From positions 124,001 to 188,000 of the forward strand of contig NZ_JANJZD010000004.1 in NCBI RefSeq assembly GCF_024623325.1: DNA of 64,000 nt, read 5' to 3'. Below are positions 9,182 to 18,553 of the stretch, piece after piece. This stretch comes from Acetatifactor muris. Its GTDB lineage: Bacteria > Bacillota > Clostridia > Lachnospirales > Lachnospiraceae. The position numbers and the translations under genes are program-made. Below the pieces are notes generated by a model, which saw only the letters and a program-made list of their open reading frames with translations, was not told where the DNA came from and made no database searches. Each line of letters begins with the position of its first letter. Position 1 is the first letter of the stretch.

Positions 9182-9823
9182 ATGAAAATTATTATGCTGG
9201 GCGCGCCTGGTGCCGGCAAGGGTACACAGGCCATTATGATTGCCGAGAAGTATGGTATTCCTCATGTGTCCACGGGGGATATTTTCCGTGCCAACATTAA
9301 AAATGGTACGGAGCTGGGAAAAGAGGCGAAGCAGTATATGGATAAGGGACTGCTTGTGCCGGATGAACTGACAGTGAAAATCCTGTTGGACAGAGTGGCA
9401 CAGGAGGACTGTGGAAATGGCTATGTGCTGGATGGTTTTCCCAGGACCATACCCCAGGCTCAGGTGCTGGATGAAGCGCTGGAGAAGCTGAATGAAAAAA
9501 TTGATTATGCGGTGGATGTGGATGTACCGGATGAAAGTATTGTGAAGAGAATGTCCGGCAGGCGTGCCTGCATAAAATGCGGCGCCACTTATCACACCGA
9601 ACATGTTCCGCCCAGGCAGGATGGCGTGTGCGACAGCTGCGGCAGCGAGCTGGTGCTTCGGGAGGATGATAAGCCGGAGACGGTTCTGAACCGTTTAAAG
9701 GTATATCATGACCAGACACAGCCATTGATTGACTATTATACTCAAAAGGGAATTCTCCGTACAGTAGACGGGACAATGAGCATGCAGGACGTATTTCAGG
9801 CAATCACAGACATATTAGCATAG
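9182..9823 (+). CDS. adk: Adenylate kinase, zinc-lid form
   Basis: Adenylate kinase interconverts ATP + AMP and 2 ADP in the cytosol. The 213-residue product has the P-loop GAPGAGKGTQ (residues 7-16), the AMP-binding TGDIFR and DGFPRT segments, and a LID with Cys130, Cys133, Cys150 and Cys153, the four-cysteine zinc site of Gram-positive enzymes. It sits between secY and map as in Bacillus. The weak purine stretch GGAGATGAGAAG precedes the ATG. Confidence 0.98.
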   Translation: MKIIMLGAPGAGKGTQAIMIAEKYGIPHVSTGDIFRANIKNGTELGKEAKQYMDKGLLVPDELTVKILLDRVAQEDCGNGYVLDGFPRTIPQAQVLDEALEKLNEKIDYAVDVDVPDESIVKRMSGRRACIKCGATYHTEHVPPRQDGVCDSCGSELVLREDDKPETVLNRLKVYHDQTQPLIDYYTQKGILRTVDGTMSMQDVFQAITDILA

Positions 9824-9837
9824 GAAGATATTTTATC

Positions 9838-10590
9838 ATGGCAATTATAATCAAGACAGAAAAACAGATTGAACTGATTCGTGAGTCCTGCAGATTACTG
9901 GCTATTGTACATAAGGAGCTGGAGGAGTATATACGGCCGGGGATATCGACCAGAGAAATCGATATAAAGGGAGATACTCTGATCCGGAAGCTGGGAGGAA
10001 TCCCCAATTTCCTTCATTATAACGGATTTCCGGCAAGCATATGTGTGTCTGTAAATGATGAAGTCGTACACGGCATTCCCAATAAACGCCGTATCCTGCA
10101 GGAGGGTGATATTGTCAGTCTGGACGCAGGGATGATTTACAAGGGATATCATTCCGACCAGGCCAGAACGCATGGGGTAGGAAAGATCAGCCCTGAGGCC
10201 AGGCAGCTCATTGATGTGACAAAAAACAGCTTTTTTGAAGGTATAAAAATGGCAAAAGCCGGAAATCATCTGTATGATATTTCCAATGCCATTGCTGCTT
10301 ATATCAAACCCTATGGTTATGGAATCGTACGGGAACTGGTAGGGCATGGAGTGGGAACAAAGCTTCACGAGGATCCACAGATTCCACATTTTGCGCAGAT
10401 TAAGAGAGGGCCCAGGCTTCGGCCGGGAATGACGCTGGCCATCGAACCCATGATCAATATGGGAAGAGCGGATGTGGAGTGGCTGGATGACAACTGGACA
10501 GTGGTGACGGAAGACGGTTCTCTGTCGGCGCACTATGAGAACACGATTCTGATTACGGAAGGGGAACCTGAAATTTTGACTTTGTATTAG
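9838..10590 (+). CDS. map: Methionine aminopeptidase, type I
   Basis: Removes the initiator Met from nascent proteins using two divalent metal ions. The 250-residue length matches the short bacterial type Ia enzyme. Metal ligands are visible in SLDAGMIYKGYHSDQART (two Asp), GHGVGTKLHEDPQIP (His), TLAIEPM (Glu) and HYENTILIT (Glu). It is followed by the KOW protein and infA, a gene order common in clostridia. Confidence 0.97.
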   Translation: MAIIIKTEKQIELIRESCRLLAIVHKELEEYIRPGISTREIDIKGDTLIRKLGGIPNFLHYNGFPASICVSVNDEVVHGIPNKRRILQEGDIVSLDAGMIYKGYHSDQARTHGVGKISPEARQLIDVTKNSFFEGIKMAKAGNHLYDISNAIAAYIKPYGYGIVRELVGHGVGTKLHEDPQIPHFAQIKRGPRLRPGMTLAIEPMINMGRADVEWLDDNWTVVTEDGSLSAHYENTILITEGEPEILTLY

Positions 10591-10606
10591 GGGGAATGAA
10601 GGGAAG

Positions 10607-10903
10607 ATGACAGGGCAGCTGGCGACATCAAGAGCAGGACATGACAGGGATACACTCTATGTGATTATAGCGGAGGAAGGCGATTTTGTGTATCTGTGCG
10701 ACGGACGCCTGAAGCCGCCTGACAGACCGAAAAAAAAGCGGAGAAAACATATACAGCCCATTGACAGCTATGTGGATGAGAAATTGCTTTACAGGCTGCA
10801 GAAAGGGGAAAAAGTATATGCGGAGGAAATCAGGTATGCCTTAAAGCAGTATGGAAATACTGCGGCCGTCCCCGGGGACGGAGGAATAGTTGCGAATAGG
10901 TAA
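10607..10903 (+). CDS. KOW-domain RNA-binding protein between map and infA
   Basis: A 98-residue basic protein. [20 protein letters not shown] near the N-terminus resembles the KOW/L14e-type SH3-like fold, followed by [21 protein letters not shown], a Lys/Arg-rich patch. Small KOW proteins at this locus are widespread in Firmicutes and are assumed to bind ribosomal RNA, but the role is not established. The TAA is 15 nt before infA, so it is co-transcribed with translation factors. Confidence 0.8.
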   Translation: MTGQLATSRAGHDRDTLYVIIAEEGDFVYLCDGRLKPPDRPKKKRRKHIQPIDSYVDEKLLYRLQKGEKVYAEEIRYALKQYGNTAAVPGDGGIVANR

Positions 10904-10917
10904 AATGGAGGAAATAT

Positions 10918-11136
10918 ATGTCTAAAAGTGATGTAATTGAAATCGAAGGTACCGTTGTGGAGAAACTTCCTAACACAATGTTTCAGGTTGAGCTGGAAAA
11001 CGGACACAGAGTGCTGGCGCATATCAGCGGTAAACTCCGTCAGAACTTTATCAGGATTCTTCCGGGTGACAGAGTGACTCTGGAGCTTTCGCCCTACGAT
11101 CTCAGCAAGGGACGTATCATCTGGAGAGATAAATAA
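10918..11136 (+). CDS. infA: Translation initiation factor IF-1
   Basis: IF-1 occupies the 30S A site during initiation. The 72-residue OB-fold protein begins [20 protein letters not shown] and has [20 protein letters not shown] and [19 protein letters not shown], all diagnostic. AATGGAGG precedes the ATG. It lies upstream of rpmJ and rpsM as usual. Confidence 0.98.
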   Translation: MSKSDVIEIEGTVVEKLPNTMFQVELENGHRVLAHISGKLRQNFIRILPGDRVTLELSPYDLSKGRIIWRDK

Positions 11137-11223
11137 GAAGAGAAATAATTGGAAAAAAGGGTTGCCAACAGGAAATCCTTATGTTACAATATAAAATGGT
11201 CTCTTTTGAAAGGAGGGTTTAAC

Positions 11224-11337
11224 GTGAAGGTTAGATCATCAGTAAAGCCAATGTGCGAAAAGTGCAAGATCATTAAGAGAAAAGGACGCATCAGAGTAAT
11301 CTGCGAGAATCCGAAACACAAGCAGAGACAAGGATAA
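11224..11337 (+). CDS. rpmJ: 50S ribosomal protein L36
   Basis: L36 is the smallest 50S protein. The 37-residue product starts at GTG 11224 ([20 protein letters not shown]) after AAAGGAGGG; longer upstream readings are rejected. It has the zinc site Cys11, Cys14, Cys27 and His32 (CEKC...C....H). The bases just after its coding end read ATCACCTCCT (11337-11346), identical to the anti-Shine-Dalgarno end of 16S rRNA. Confidence 0.97.
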   Translation: MKVRSSVKPMCEKCKIIKRKGRIRVICENPKHKQRQG

Positions 11338-11688
11338 TCACCTCCTGCAGCTGTCTTCTTAAGAGACGAAGCAGGGTCAGTGAGTTCTTGTCCGGTTTAT
11401 ATGTGCGGCTGAACCAGTGCGGGAGTAAGACGTTGCCTGCATTGATTATCATAGAACTGGGATAGAGCTTACAGGAGATACTTCTTGATACCAAGACGAA
11501 AAGATTTTCTAAAATCATAAAGGACATGATTTAAGAAAATCTATGTTTCGTCTGTGAGAAATGTGCAGGCACATTTCTCATGGCGTAACTGTCATTTTAT
11601 GCGTTTTGGAAAGATCGGATAGGATTCGGATGAGTGTCCGGTTGGGTGTAAGCCCCAATCAATTAGTAAAAAAACGGAGGAAATGTAA
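11338..11688 (+). other. Long spacer rpmJ-rpsM with anti-SD-like stretch and repeat copy B
   Basis: This 351-base gap interrupts genes that are usually close together. It holds a stretch matching the 16S rRNA 3' end (ATCACCTCCT, 11337-11346), then about 145 bases with no convincing ORF, then family 1 repeat copy B (11494-11580), then about 100 bases leading to the GGAGG site of rpsM. No clear promoter was found. Confidence 0.6.
11494..11580 (+). repeat. Structured repeat family 1, copy B
   Basis: AGACGAAA (11494-11501) pairs with TTTCGTCT (11546-11553). Inside, 11502-11516 pairs with 11528-11542 (AGATTTTCT, A-A mismatch, AAATC with GATTT). The 11-nt loop contains AAAGGAC and the ATG bulge is at 11543-11545. 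A second hairpin of 12 bp, TGAGAAATGTGC with GCACATTTCTCA, spans 11555-11580. Compared with copy A, both the outer stem and the loop-proximal 5 bp differ on both strands yet still pair. Confidence 0.85.
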
Positions 11689-12060
11689 ATGGCTCGTATC
11701 GCAGGTGTAGACTTACCCAGAGAGAAACGAATTGAAATCGGCTTGACCTATATTTACGGAATCGGCAGGACCACCTCTAACAAAATTCTGACAGAGGCAG
11801 GCGTCAATCCGGATACCAGGGTCAGAAATATTACCGATGATGAGGTAAAAAGGATTTCGGAAGCCATCGAGAAACTTGGAGTGACTGTAGAAGGTGATCT
11901 GAGACGTGAAGTCGCCTTGAATATCAAGAGACTTCAGGAGATCGGCTGCTATCGCGGAATTCGTCATCGTAAGGGGCTGCCCGTTCGCGGTCAGAACACG
12001 AAGAATAACGCGAGAACACGCAAGGGTCCCAAGAGAACCGTAGCAAACAAGAAAAAGTAA
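11689..12060 (+). CDS. rpsM: 30S ribosomal protein S13
   Basis: S13 forms head-body bridges and contacts P-site tRNA. The 123-residue protein has [51 protein letters not shown] and the basic tail [21 protein letters not shown] precedes the ATG. It heads the alpha-operon set rpsM-rpsK-rpsD-rpoA-rplQ. Confidence 0.98.
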   Translation: MARIAGVDLPREKRIEIGLTYIYGIGRTTSNKILTEAGVNPDTRVRNITDDEVKRISEAIEKLGVTVEGDLRREVALNIKRLQEIGCYRGIRHRKGLPVRGQNTKNNARTRKGPKRTVANKKK

Positions 12061-12123
12061 CAAAATGATATGATCATTTTGTTGTCTGAACTTTTTGAAT
12101 TTGCAAGGCAAATTTAAAAGGTT
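12061..12123 (+). other. Two adjacent hairpins between rpsM and rpsK
   Basis: CAAAATGAT (12061-12069) pairs with ATCATTTTG around ATG, immediately after the rpsM stop. A second stem of about 17 bp with two G-U pairs joins GAACTTTTTGAATTTGC and GCAAATTTAAAAGGTTC around an AAG loop. There is no U-tract. In other bacteria S4 represses the alpha operon at a leader structure, so a translational control element is possible, but this is inference. Confidence 0.5.
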
Positions 12124-12185
12124 CCATGCGGATTTAGAAGTTTCCATGTAACTGCAAAAAGATGAGAAAGTAGGTTAGTTTAAAA

Positions 12186-12581
12186 ATGGCGAAACAAGTT
12201 GCAAAAAAAGTAACAAAAAGGCGCGTTAAGAAAAACGTTGAACGCGGACAGGCACATATCCAGTCTTCCTTTAACAATACGATTGTTACTCTGACGGATA
12301 CGGAAGGGAATGCTCTCAGCTGGGCAAGTGCCGGTGGTCTGGGATTTAGAGGTTCAAGGAAATCTACTCCATATGCTGCACAGATGGCTGCAGAGACAGC
12401 TACAAAGGCTGCCCTTGTGCATGGCCTGAAGACTGTGGATGTGTTTGTGAAGGGACCCGGTTCAGGACGTGAAGCTGCAATCAGGGCACTTTCCGCATGC
12501 GGTCTGGAGGTTGTCAGCATTCGTGACGTAACTCCTGTTCCTCATAACGGATGCCGCCCGCCCAAACGTCGTCGTGTCTGA
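12186..12581 (+). CDS. rpsK: 30S ribosomal protein S11
   Basis: S11 lies on the 30S platform next to the E-site mRNA. The 131-residue product has the basic start [19 protein letters not shown], then [52 protein letters not shown] and the tail [17 protein letters not shown]. All are family signatures. Confidence 0.98.
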   Translation: MAKQVAKKVTKRRVKKNVERGQAHIQSSFNNTIVTLTDTEGNALSWASAGGLGFRGSRKSTPYAAQMAAETATKAALVHGLKTVDVFVKGPGSGREAAIRALSACGLEVVSIRDVTPVPHNGCRPPKRRRV

Positions 12582-12673
12582 CGAATAATAGAATTTTCAG
12601 GGTGTATTTGAAATAAGCTGGAGGAAGGTACCGGAAGGTATTGTAAACAGACAGGAAAGAAAGGATAAATAAA

Positions 12674-13267
12674 ATGGCAGTAAATCGTGTACCCGTATTG
12701 AAGAGATGCAGAGCTTTGGGATTGGAGCCTTCTTATCTGGGATATGATAAGAAGTCCAAAAGACAGAATACCAGAGCGGGAAAAAAGGTAAGTGAGTATG
12801 GACTGCAGCTTCGTGAGAAGCAGAAGGCAAAATTCATCTATGGCGTTCTGGAGAAGCCTTTCCGGAATTACTACAACAAGGCGGACAGAATGAAGGGCAT
12901 GACCGGTGAAAACCTGATGATCATGCTGGAGAGAAGACTTGACAATATAGTCTTCAGAATGGGATTTGCCAGAACCAGAAGAGAAGCAAGGCAGGTTGTA
13001 GGACATAAGCATGTGCTGGTAAATGGTAAACCGGTGAATATTCCCTCTTACCTGATAAAAGCCGGCGATGTGATTGAAATCAGTGAAAAAGCAAAATCTC
13101 TGCAGAGATACAAGGACATCGTCGAAACGACCGGCGGCAGACTTGTACCTGAATGGATGGATGCCGATATTGAGAATTTAAAGGGAAGCATCAAGAATCT
13201 CCCCACCAGGGAAATGATCGATGTTCCTGTGGACGAAATGCTTATTGTCGAGTTGTACTCCAAGTAA
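12674..13267 (+). CDS. rpsD: 30S ribosomal protein S4
   Basis: S4 nucleates 16S rRNA folding and is the alpha-operon repressor in characterised bacteria. The 197-residue protein is the zinc-free (C-minus) form: only Cys12 remains near the N-terminus. The S4 RNA-binding domain covers about residues 86-150, with LERRLDNIVFRMGFARTRRE and VGHKHVLVNGKPVNIPSYLI. The length is slightly shorter than the common ~200-208. Confidence 0.97.
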   Translation: MAVNRVPVLKRCRALGLEPSYLGYDKKSKRQNTRAGKKVSEYGLQLREKQKAKFIYGVLEKPFRNYYNKADRMKGMTGENLMIMLERRLDNIVFRMGFARTRREARQVVGHKHVLVNGKPVNIPSYLIKAGDVIEISEKAKSLQRYKDIVETTGGRLVPEWMDADIENLKGSIKNLPTREMIDVPVDEMLIVELYSK

Positions 13268-13404
13268 GCCCTGCTGGCCTCTGAGGTCATATTTCTTCCG
13301 ATTTGCCGGTGGAATATGGCTTCGGAGTGCTTGTGTCTAAATACAATGAAAGGCGCTTTGCACTTTTCATTGTCAGGAATAACATGAAAAAGGAGGGTAT
13401 TCGA

Positions 13405-14361
13405 GTGTTTGATTTTGAGAGACCTAATATTGAGGTCGCTGAAATTTCAGAAGACAAGAAGTATGGCAGATTCGTGGTTGAGCCTTTGGAGAGAGGCTAT
13501 GGCATCACCCTCGGTAACTCCCTGAGAAGAATTATGCTCTCTTCTCTGCCCGGAGCGGCAGTAAGCCAGATTAAGGTGGAGGGTGTTCTGCATGAGTTCA
13601 GTGCGATTCCCGGAGTAAAGGAAGACGTGACTGAGATTATCATGAATCTCAAGAGTCTTGCCATTAAGAACAGCAGCGAGACAAATGAAGCGAAGACCGC
13701 CTACATTGAGTATGAAGGTGAAGGCATTGTACATGCTTCCGATATTCAGGCTGATCAGGATATAGAGATTTTGAATCCGGATTTGGTAATCGCCACATTG
13801 AGCGGCAAGGATACGAAACTCTATATTGAGCTTACCATTACCAGAGGCCGCGGATATGTAAGCGCCGATAAGAACAAACACGAGGATTTACCGATTGGCG
13901 TGATCGCTATCGATTCCATATATACACCTGTGGAAAGGGTCAACGTGTCGGTTGAGAATACACGTGTGGGCCAGATTACAGATTATGATAAGCTGACGCT
14001 GGATGTGTTTACCAACGGGACTCTGGTTCCCGACGAAGCGGTCAGCCTGGCGGCAAAGGTATTGAGCGAACACCTGAATCTCTTCATTGATTTGTCCGAG
14101 AATGCAAAGACTGCGGAAGTCATGGTGGAGAAGGAAGACGATGAGAGAGAGAAGGTTCTTGAGATGAGTATCGATGAACTGGAGCTTTCTGTTCGTTCCT
14201 ACAACTGCCTGAAGAGAGCCGGAATCAATACGGTAGAGGAACTGTGCAACAGGACTTCCGAGGATATGATGAAGGTACGTAACCTTGGACGCAAGTCTCT
14301 GGAGGAGGTTCTGGCAAAGCTGAAGGAATTGGGATTACAGTTGAATCCCAGCGAAGAATAG
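13405..14361 (+). CDS. rpoA: DNA-directed RNA polymerase alpha subunit
   Basis: The alpha dimer nucleates RNA polymerase assembly and its C-terminal domain contacts UP elements and activators. GTG 13405 ([20 protein letters not shown]) follows AAGGAGGG by 8 nt; the in-frame GTG-type start at 13303 has no such site. The 318-residue product has the N-terminal [20 protein letters not shown] dimer motif and a C-terminal domain with [19 protein letters not shown] and [11 protein letters not shown]. Confidence 0.98.
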   Translation: MFDFERPNIEVAEISEDKKYGRFVVEPLERGYGITLGNSLRRIMLSSLPGAAVSQIKVEGVLHEFSAIPGVKEDVTEIIMNLKSLAIKNSSETNEAKTAYIEYEGEGIVHASDIQADQDIEILNPDLVIATLSGKDTKLYIELTITRGRGYVSADKNKHEDLPIGVIAIDSIYTPVERVNVSVENTRVGQITDYDKLTLDVFTNGTLVPDEAVSLAAKVLSEHLNLFIDLSENAKTAEVMVEKEDDEREKVLEMSIDELELSVRSYNCLKRAGINTVEELCNRTSEDMMKVRNLGRKSLEEVLAKLKELGLQLNPSEE

Positions 14362-14492
14362 AAGATTATCCGCTGACGGTAAATCCGATGAGTGCGGCGG
14401 CGGTTTATCTCTAAATGGAAAAAATCTGCATTCGGTAAGTAAGACCAAAGAGCGTAGCCGGATGTACCATGAGTGGAGAAAGGAATAAAATT

Positions 14493-15029
14493 ATGGCAAA
14501 GTACAGAAAGCTCGGCAGAACATCTTCACAGAGGAAGGCACTGTTGAGAAATCAGGTAACTGCATTATTGCAGCACGGAAAAATTGTGACAACTGAGGCG
14601 AGAGCCAAGGAAGTGCGGAAGATTGCAGAAAGACTGATTGCAATGGCCACGAAGGAGAGGGACAATTTTGAACTTGTAAAGGTTACAGCCAAAGTCCCCA
14701 TGAAAGATAAGGACGGAAAGCGTGTAAAGGAAGTAGTGGACGGCAAGAAGGTTACCAAATTCGAAAATGTGGAAAAGGAAATCAAAAAGGATATGCCTTC
14801 CCGTATGCATGTAAGACGTCAGATTCTGAGAGTGCTTTATCCTGTTGTTTCTGTTCCCCAGGAGGCAGCTGGTCGGAAGAGAAATACAAAAGAAGTTGAT
14901 CTGGTTGCGAAGCTTTTTGACGAATACGGACCCAAGTATGCAGACCGCAACGGCGGTTATACCAGGATTGTCAAGATCGGTCCCCGTAAGGGCGACGCGG
15001 CTATGGAAGTGATTCTGGAGTTGGTGTAA
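14493..15029 (+). CDS. rplQ: 50S ribosomal protein L17, long form with an insertion
   Basis: L17 surrounds the tunnel exit. ATG 14493 (MAKYRKLGRTSSQRKALLRN) follows AAAGGAA. At 178 residues it is about 50-60 longer than the usual ~120. The N-terminal half is normal (HGKIVTTEARAKEVRKIAER). A Lys-rich insert, about residues 70-135 (KDKDGKRVKEVVDGKKVTKF onward), precedes the conserved C-terminal NGGYTRIVKIGPRKGDAAM. A long L17 recurs in Lachnospiraceae as far as I recall. Confidence 0.95.
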   Translation: MAKYRKLGRTSSQRKALLRNQVTALLQHGKIVTTEARAKEVRKIAERLIAMATKERDNFELVKVTAKVPMKDKDGKRVKEVVDGKKVTKFENVEKEIKKDMPSRMHVRRQILRVLYPVVSVPQEAAGRKRNTKEVDLVAKLFDEYGPKYADRNGGYTRIVKIGPRKGDAAMEVILELV

Positions 15030-15037
15030 GGTAAGAG

Positions 15038-15071
15038 ACGGGGCCAATGCGAAAGCATTGGTTCCGTTTTT
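15038..15071 (+). terminator. Terminator closing the ribosomal protein operons
   Basis: ACGGGGCCAATGC (15038-15050) pairs with GCATTGGTTCCGT (15055-15067) through 11 Watson-Crick and 2 G-T pairs around a GAAA tetraloop, followed by TTTTT. It is a textbook intrinsic terminator right after rplQ. Confidence 0.9.
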
Positions 15072-15138
15072 CACAACATGAAAATATGTTCGTATGTTAC
15101 GGAACGCAAACGGTAATATACGGAATCGGAACAGGTGA

Positions 15139-16491
15139 ATGGGCATGTTTCAATATAAGAAAGAAGATATCAGTAAGACTTTGAATATGGCGTGGCCGGC
15201 GATGCTGGAGTCATTTTTTGCGGCATTTGCAGGACTTGTGGATTCTCTGATGGTCAGCTCGCTGGGCTATCACGCCGTGGCTGCGGTGGGATTGACGACA
15301 CAGCCCAAGTTTCTGGGCCTTGCGCTTTTTATCGCGGCTAATGTGGCCATTTCGGCGCTGGTTGCCCGACGGAACGGGGAAGGGAAAAAGAGAGAGGCGA
15401 ATCAGATATTTGCCACATTTCTGATTTTTATCGTGGCGGCGTCGATAATGCTGAGTGTTCTGCTGGTGGTCTTTGCAGACCCCATTATTCGTCTGTGCGG
15501 CTCAGAAGAACTGACCCATGACAGTGCGGTGCTTTATTTTCGGATTATCATGGGAGGCATGATTTTCAATGTCATCCAGATGGGCGTCAATTCCGCCCAG
15601 AGAGGTGCGGGCAATACCCGTATCACCATGCGGACGAATCTGGTGTCGAACACAGTGAATATCCTGTTCAATTACCTTTTGATTCAGGGGCATTTCGGAT
15701 TTCCTGCGCTGGGAATTCGGGGAGCAGCTCTGGCCACTGTTCTGGGAACGGTGGTATCCAGCATCATGAGTGTAATGTCTGTCTGGAAGGAAGATAATTT
15801 TATCAGTATACCATATCTTCTGAAGGAAAAAATCATGCCTTCTCTGGAGGCCCTGAAGAATATCATCAAGGTGGGCTACAGTGTATTTGCGGAGCAGGTG
15901 CTGATGAGAATCGGCTTTATGCTCACGGCCATAATGGCAGCCGATCAGGGAACCTCCGCCATGGCGGCACATCAGGTGGGGATGAACATCATGGGACTGT
16001 CCTTTTCCTTCGGTGACGGCCTTCAGGCCACGGCAGTGGCTCTGATTGGGTACAGTCTGGGGGCAAAACAGCCTGAACAGGCGAAGCAATATGGAAAGAC
16101 ATGCCGTATGATAGGCGGAGTGATATCGGTCATTCTCGCGGCGATATACTTCGGCGGAGCGGGAGCGCTGATGCGATTATTTTTTGAAGAAGAGGAGATT
16201 GTCAGCATTGGCGTCAGCATTATGCATGTAATTATTTTTGTGGTGATTCTGCAGATTGCGCAGGTGATCTACATGGGATGCCTCCGGGGGGCAGGAGATA
16301 CCCTTTATACAGCAATTGCCTCCACGGTCAGCGTTACCATTATGAGAACCCTGGGGTCATACTTCTTCGGTTACATACTGAACATGGGAATTACCGGGAT
16401 CTGGTTCGGTGTTATTGCAGACCAGCTTTCCCGATTTATCCTGGCAAATATTCGTTTTCGTCAGGGAAAATGGACGGAAATCAAAATATAG
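15139..16491 (+). CDS. MATE family efflux transporter
   Basis: A 450-residue membrane protein with about 12 hydrophobic segments in two repeats, as in multidrug and toxic compound extrusion transporters that use Na+ or H+ gradients. N-terminal MAWPAMLESFFAAFAGLVDSL and GLTTQPKFLGLALFIAANVA, NSAQRGAGNTRITMRTNLVS at the end of the first half, and CLRGAGDTLYTAIASTVSVT in the second are MATE-like. The substrate cannot be told from sequence. It stands alone between the L17 terminator and a convergent gene. Confidence 0.93.
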   Translation: MGMFQYKKEDISKTLNMAWPAMLESFFAAFAGLVDSLMVSSLGYHAVAAVGLTTQPKFLGLALFIAANVAISALVARRNGEGKKREANQIFATFLIFIVAASIMLSVLLVVFADPIIRLCGSEELTHDSAVLYFRIIMGGMIFNVIQMGVNSAQRGAGNTRITMRTNLVSNTVNILFNYLLIQGHFGFPALGIRGAALATVLGTVVSSIMSVMSVWKEDNFISIPYLLKEKIMPSLEALKNIIKVGYSVFAEQVLMRIGFMLTAIMAADQGTSAMAAHQVGMNIMGLSFSFGDGLQATAVALIGYSLGAKQPEQAKQYGKTCRMIGGVISVILAAIYFGGAGALMRLFFEEEEIVSIGVSIMHVIIFVVILQIAQVIYMGCLRGAGDTLYTAIASTVSVTIMRTLGSYFFGYILNMGITGIWFGVIADQLSRFILANIRFRQGKWTEIKI

Positions 16492-16529
16492 CCGGCGGCT
16501 GCCTGGGGGACAGGCAGCAGAAATGCTGA

Positions 16530-17495
16530 TTACTGCGGTATCTTCTGGAAATGCTGGTAATCTTTTACATTGTTCCAGTTGCCGCCCCAGGTAAAACCGT
16601 GTTGGATAAACAGTTTATAGCACAGATCATTTTCGTCAATCTTGTAGGGAAAGTTTACAGTGCGATCGGCATAATCTGCGGCCGACACAGGTAAAATATT
16701 CTCTGAGCCCTCTCTGTAAGTGATATAAGGATTGTAGAGCGGATTGATATCCACAGCCAGACCGAAAGCGTGTTTTGACAGATTTGCGCTGCCCTCCACA
16801 GGACGATAATTAAAGCAGGAGGTATTGTTATCCTCCATGGAGGCAGTGTCGTCGCCGTCGTATTCATCAATCAGCAGCACTTTTTCCAGCTGATATTCAT
16901 TGCGGTAGAGCTCCTGGAAGATCTCTGTCAGATCCTGAGCGATGAATTCGTTGCAGATCAGCTCTCCCTCTGTAGAATTTCCTTCAAAGTCATAGTGCAG
17001 GATATGAACATAGCGAAGTTCTTCAAAGGTGATTTCCGGAGGGGCTGCATTCTCCTCCTCTGCGGCAGGATAGGAAATGCCGGTCATATAGCGGCGAAGA
17101 TTGTCGGAGAGGGGTTCGTAATAAAAGCCTTCTGCCAGGGTACAGCGTTCTTCCAGCTGCGTATTGCCGTTCAGAGAGGCCCCGGTCAACTGTGAAGAGG
17201 GCGCAGGAGAAGCCTCTGTCTGGCTCTCAGCGGCAGGAGTGGATTCTTCCTGACTGCCGGCAGAAGAATCTGCAGAAGGACTGTTCTGACCGTCAGAATC
17301 AGAAGAAGATTCCGGCTGACTGTCGGAGGAGGGCTCCGGAGTGGAATCAGAGGGGCTTTCAAGGGGCAGATCATTGAGCTTTGCATATTCTGTCAGGCTC
17401 ATGGAATTCTGACTCATAATTTTGGAAAGGCTGCCTGCTATAATGACGATTGCAGCCAGTATAACAACCATTTTGATAATTTTATCTCTATCCAT
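16530..17495 (-). CDS. Membrane-anchored M15 (VanY-type) D,D-carboxypeptidase
   Basis: Predicted to trim D-Ala from peptidoglycan stem peptides outside the membrane. The 321-residue protein has an N-terminal membrane anchor (about 8-25), a Ser/Pro/Glu-rich linker (about 45-105), then an M15_4/VanY-like domain. Zinc ligands fit SKHAFGLAVDINP (His and Asp) and the late DYQHFQ (His), with the tryptophan-rich HGFTWGGNWNNVKD between. The linker suggests a wall-spanning spacer. It is convergent with the MATE gene and divergent from the ECF operon. Confidence 0.88.
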   Translation of the reverse strand: MDRDKIIKMVVILAAIVIIAGSLSKIMSQNSMSLTEYAKLNDLPLESPSDSTPEPSSDSQPESSSDSDGQNSPSADSSAGSQEESTPAAESQTEASPAPSSQLTGASLNGNTQLEERCTLAEGFYYEPLSDNLRRYMTGISYPAAEEENAAPPEITFEELRYVHILHYDFEGNSTEGELICNEFIAQDLTEIFQELYRNEYQLEKVLLIDEYDGDDTASMEDNNTSCFNYRPVEGSANLSKHAFGLAVDINPLYNPYITYREGSENILPVSAADYADRTVNFPYKIDENDLCYKLFIQHGFTWGGNWNNVKDYQHFQKIPQ

Positions 17496-17681
17496 AACAG
17501 ATTCCTTTCAATGGGATGTATTTAGAATATCACAGCAGAGGATTTTTGTAAATCCGGGACTACAGGAAAGGCATTTGTAACAGGGTCGTATTGTGTCTGC
17601 CGCAAAATGCAGACATTTTACGGACAATGAAGCAGTGTGACTTACAATCATAAATGAAGGTCAGAATTTAAAGGAAAACAA

Positions 17682-18551
17682 ATGGGAATTGTCAGAACTC
17701 AGGATTTAGTATATGAATATATCAGACGTGATGAGGAAGGGAATGTGGAGGGAATCACCACCGCCGTGGACCATGTGAACCTTGATATTGTGCCGGGTGA
17801 ATTTATCGCCATTCTGGGACATAACGGTTCGGGTAAGTCAACCCTTGCCAAACATATCAATGCCATTTTGAATCCCACGGAGGGAACAGTCTGGGTGGAC
17901 GGGATGGATACGTCAGAGGAAGAGCAGATCTGGGATATACGCCGGACTGCCGGCATGGTATTCCAGAATCCGGACAATCAGATTATCGGCCAGGTTGTGG
18001 AGGAAGATGTGGGGTTCGGGCCGGAAAATATGGGAATTCCCACCGCTGAAATCTGGGAGCGGGTGGAGGAAAGTCTGAAGGCGGTAGGAATGTATGAGTA
18101 CCGCAGACATTCTCCCAACAAACTTTCCGGAGGGCAGAAGCAGAGAGTTTCCATTGCGGGAGTGCTGGCCATGCACCCCAAGTGCATTGTGCTGGATGAG
18201 CCTACTGCCATGCTGGATCCCAGGGGGCGCGGGGAAGTAATCCGGGCCATTCGAGGTCTGAACCAGGTAGAGGAGATCACGGTTATTCTGATCACCCATT
18301 ATATGGAAGAAATCATTCATGCGGACAGAGTTTTCATTATGGATGGGGGCCATGTGGCCATGGAAGGGACACCCAGAGAGATCTTCTCCCAGGTGGAAAA
18401 GCTGCAGGAGCTTCGGCTGGATGTGCCGCAGGTGACCTTACTTTCGTATGAGCTGCAGAAGAGAGGACTTGCTTTGCCGGACGGGATTCTGACGGCCGGG
18501 GAATTGGCGGATGCATGTGAAAGGCTCAGACAGAAGGACTGGGGGAGGTAG
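17682..18551 (+). CDS. ecfA1: ECF transporter ATPase EcfA1
   Basis: One of two ATPases that power energy-coupling factor vitamin/metal importers. The 289-residue product has Walker [11 protein letters not shown]-loop [20 protein letters not shown], signature [13 protein letters not shown] and Walker [14 protein letters not shown]. The Q-helix-like region and the C-terminal extension fit EcfA. Its stop is two bases before the ecfA2 ATG, and ecfT follows, giving the complete shared ECF module. The partner S components are presumably elsewhere. Confidence 0.96.
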   Translation: MGIVRTQDLVYEYIRRDEEGNVEGITTAVDHVNLDIVPGEFIAILGHNGSGKSTLAKHINAILNPTEGTVWVDGMDTSEEEQIWDIRRTAGMVFQNPDNQIIGQVVEEDVGFGPENMGIPTAEIWERVEESLKAVGMYEYRRHSPNKLSGGQKQRVSIAGVLAMHPKCIVLDEPTAMLDPRGRGEVIRAIRGLNQVEEITVILITHYMEEIIHADRVFIMDGGHVAMEGTPREIFSQVEKLQELRLDVPQVTLLSYELQKRGLALPDGILTAGELADACERLRQKDWGR

Positions 18552-18553
18552 AT

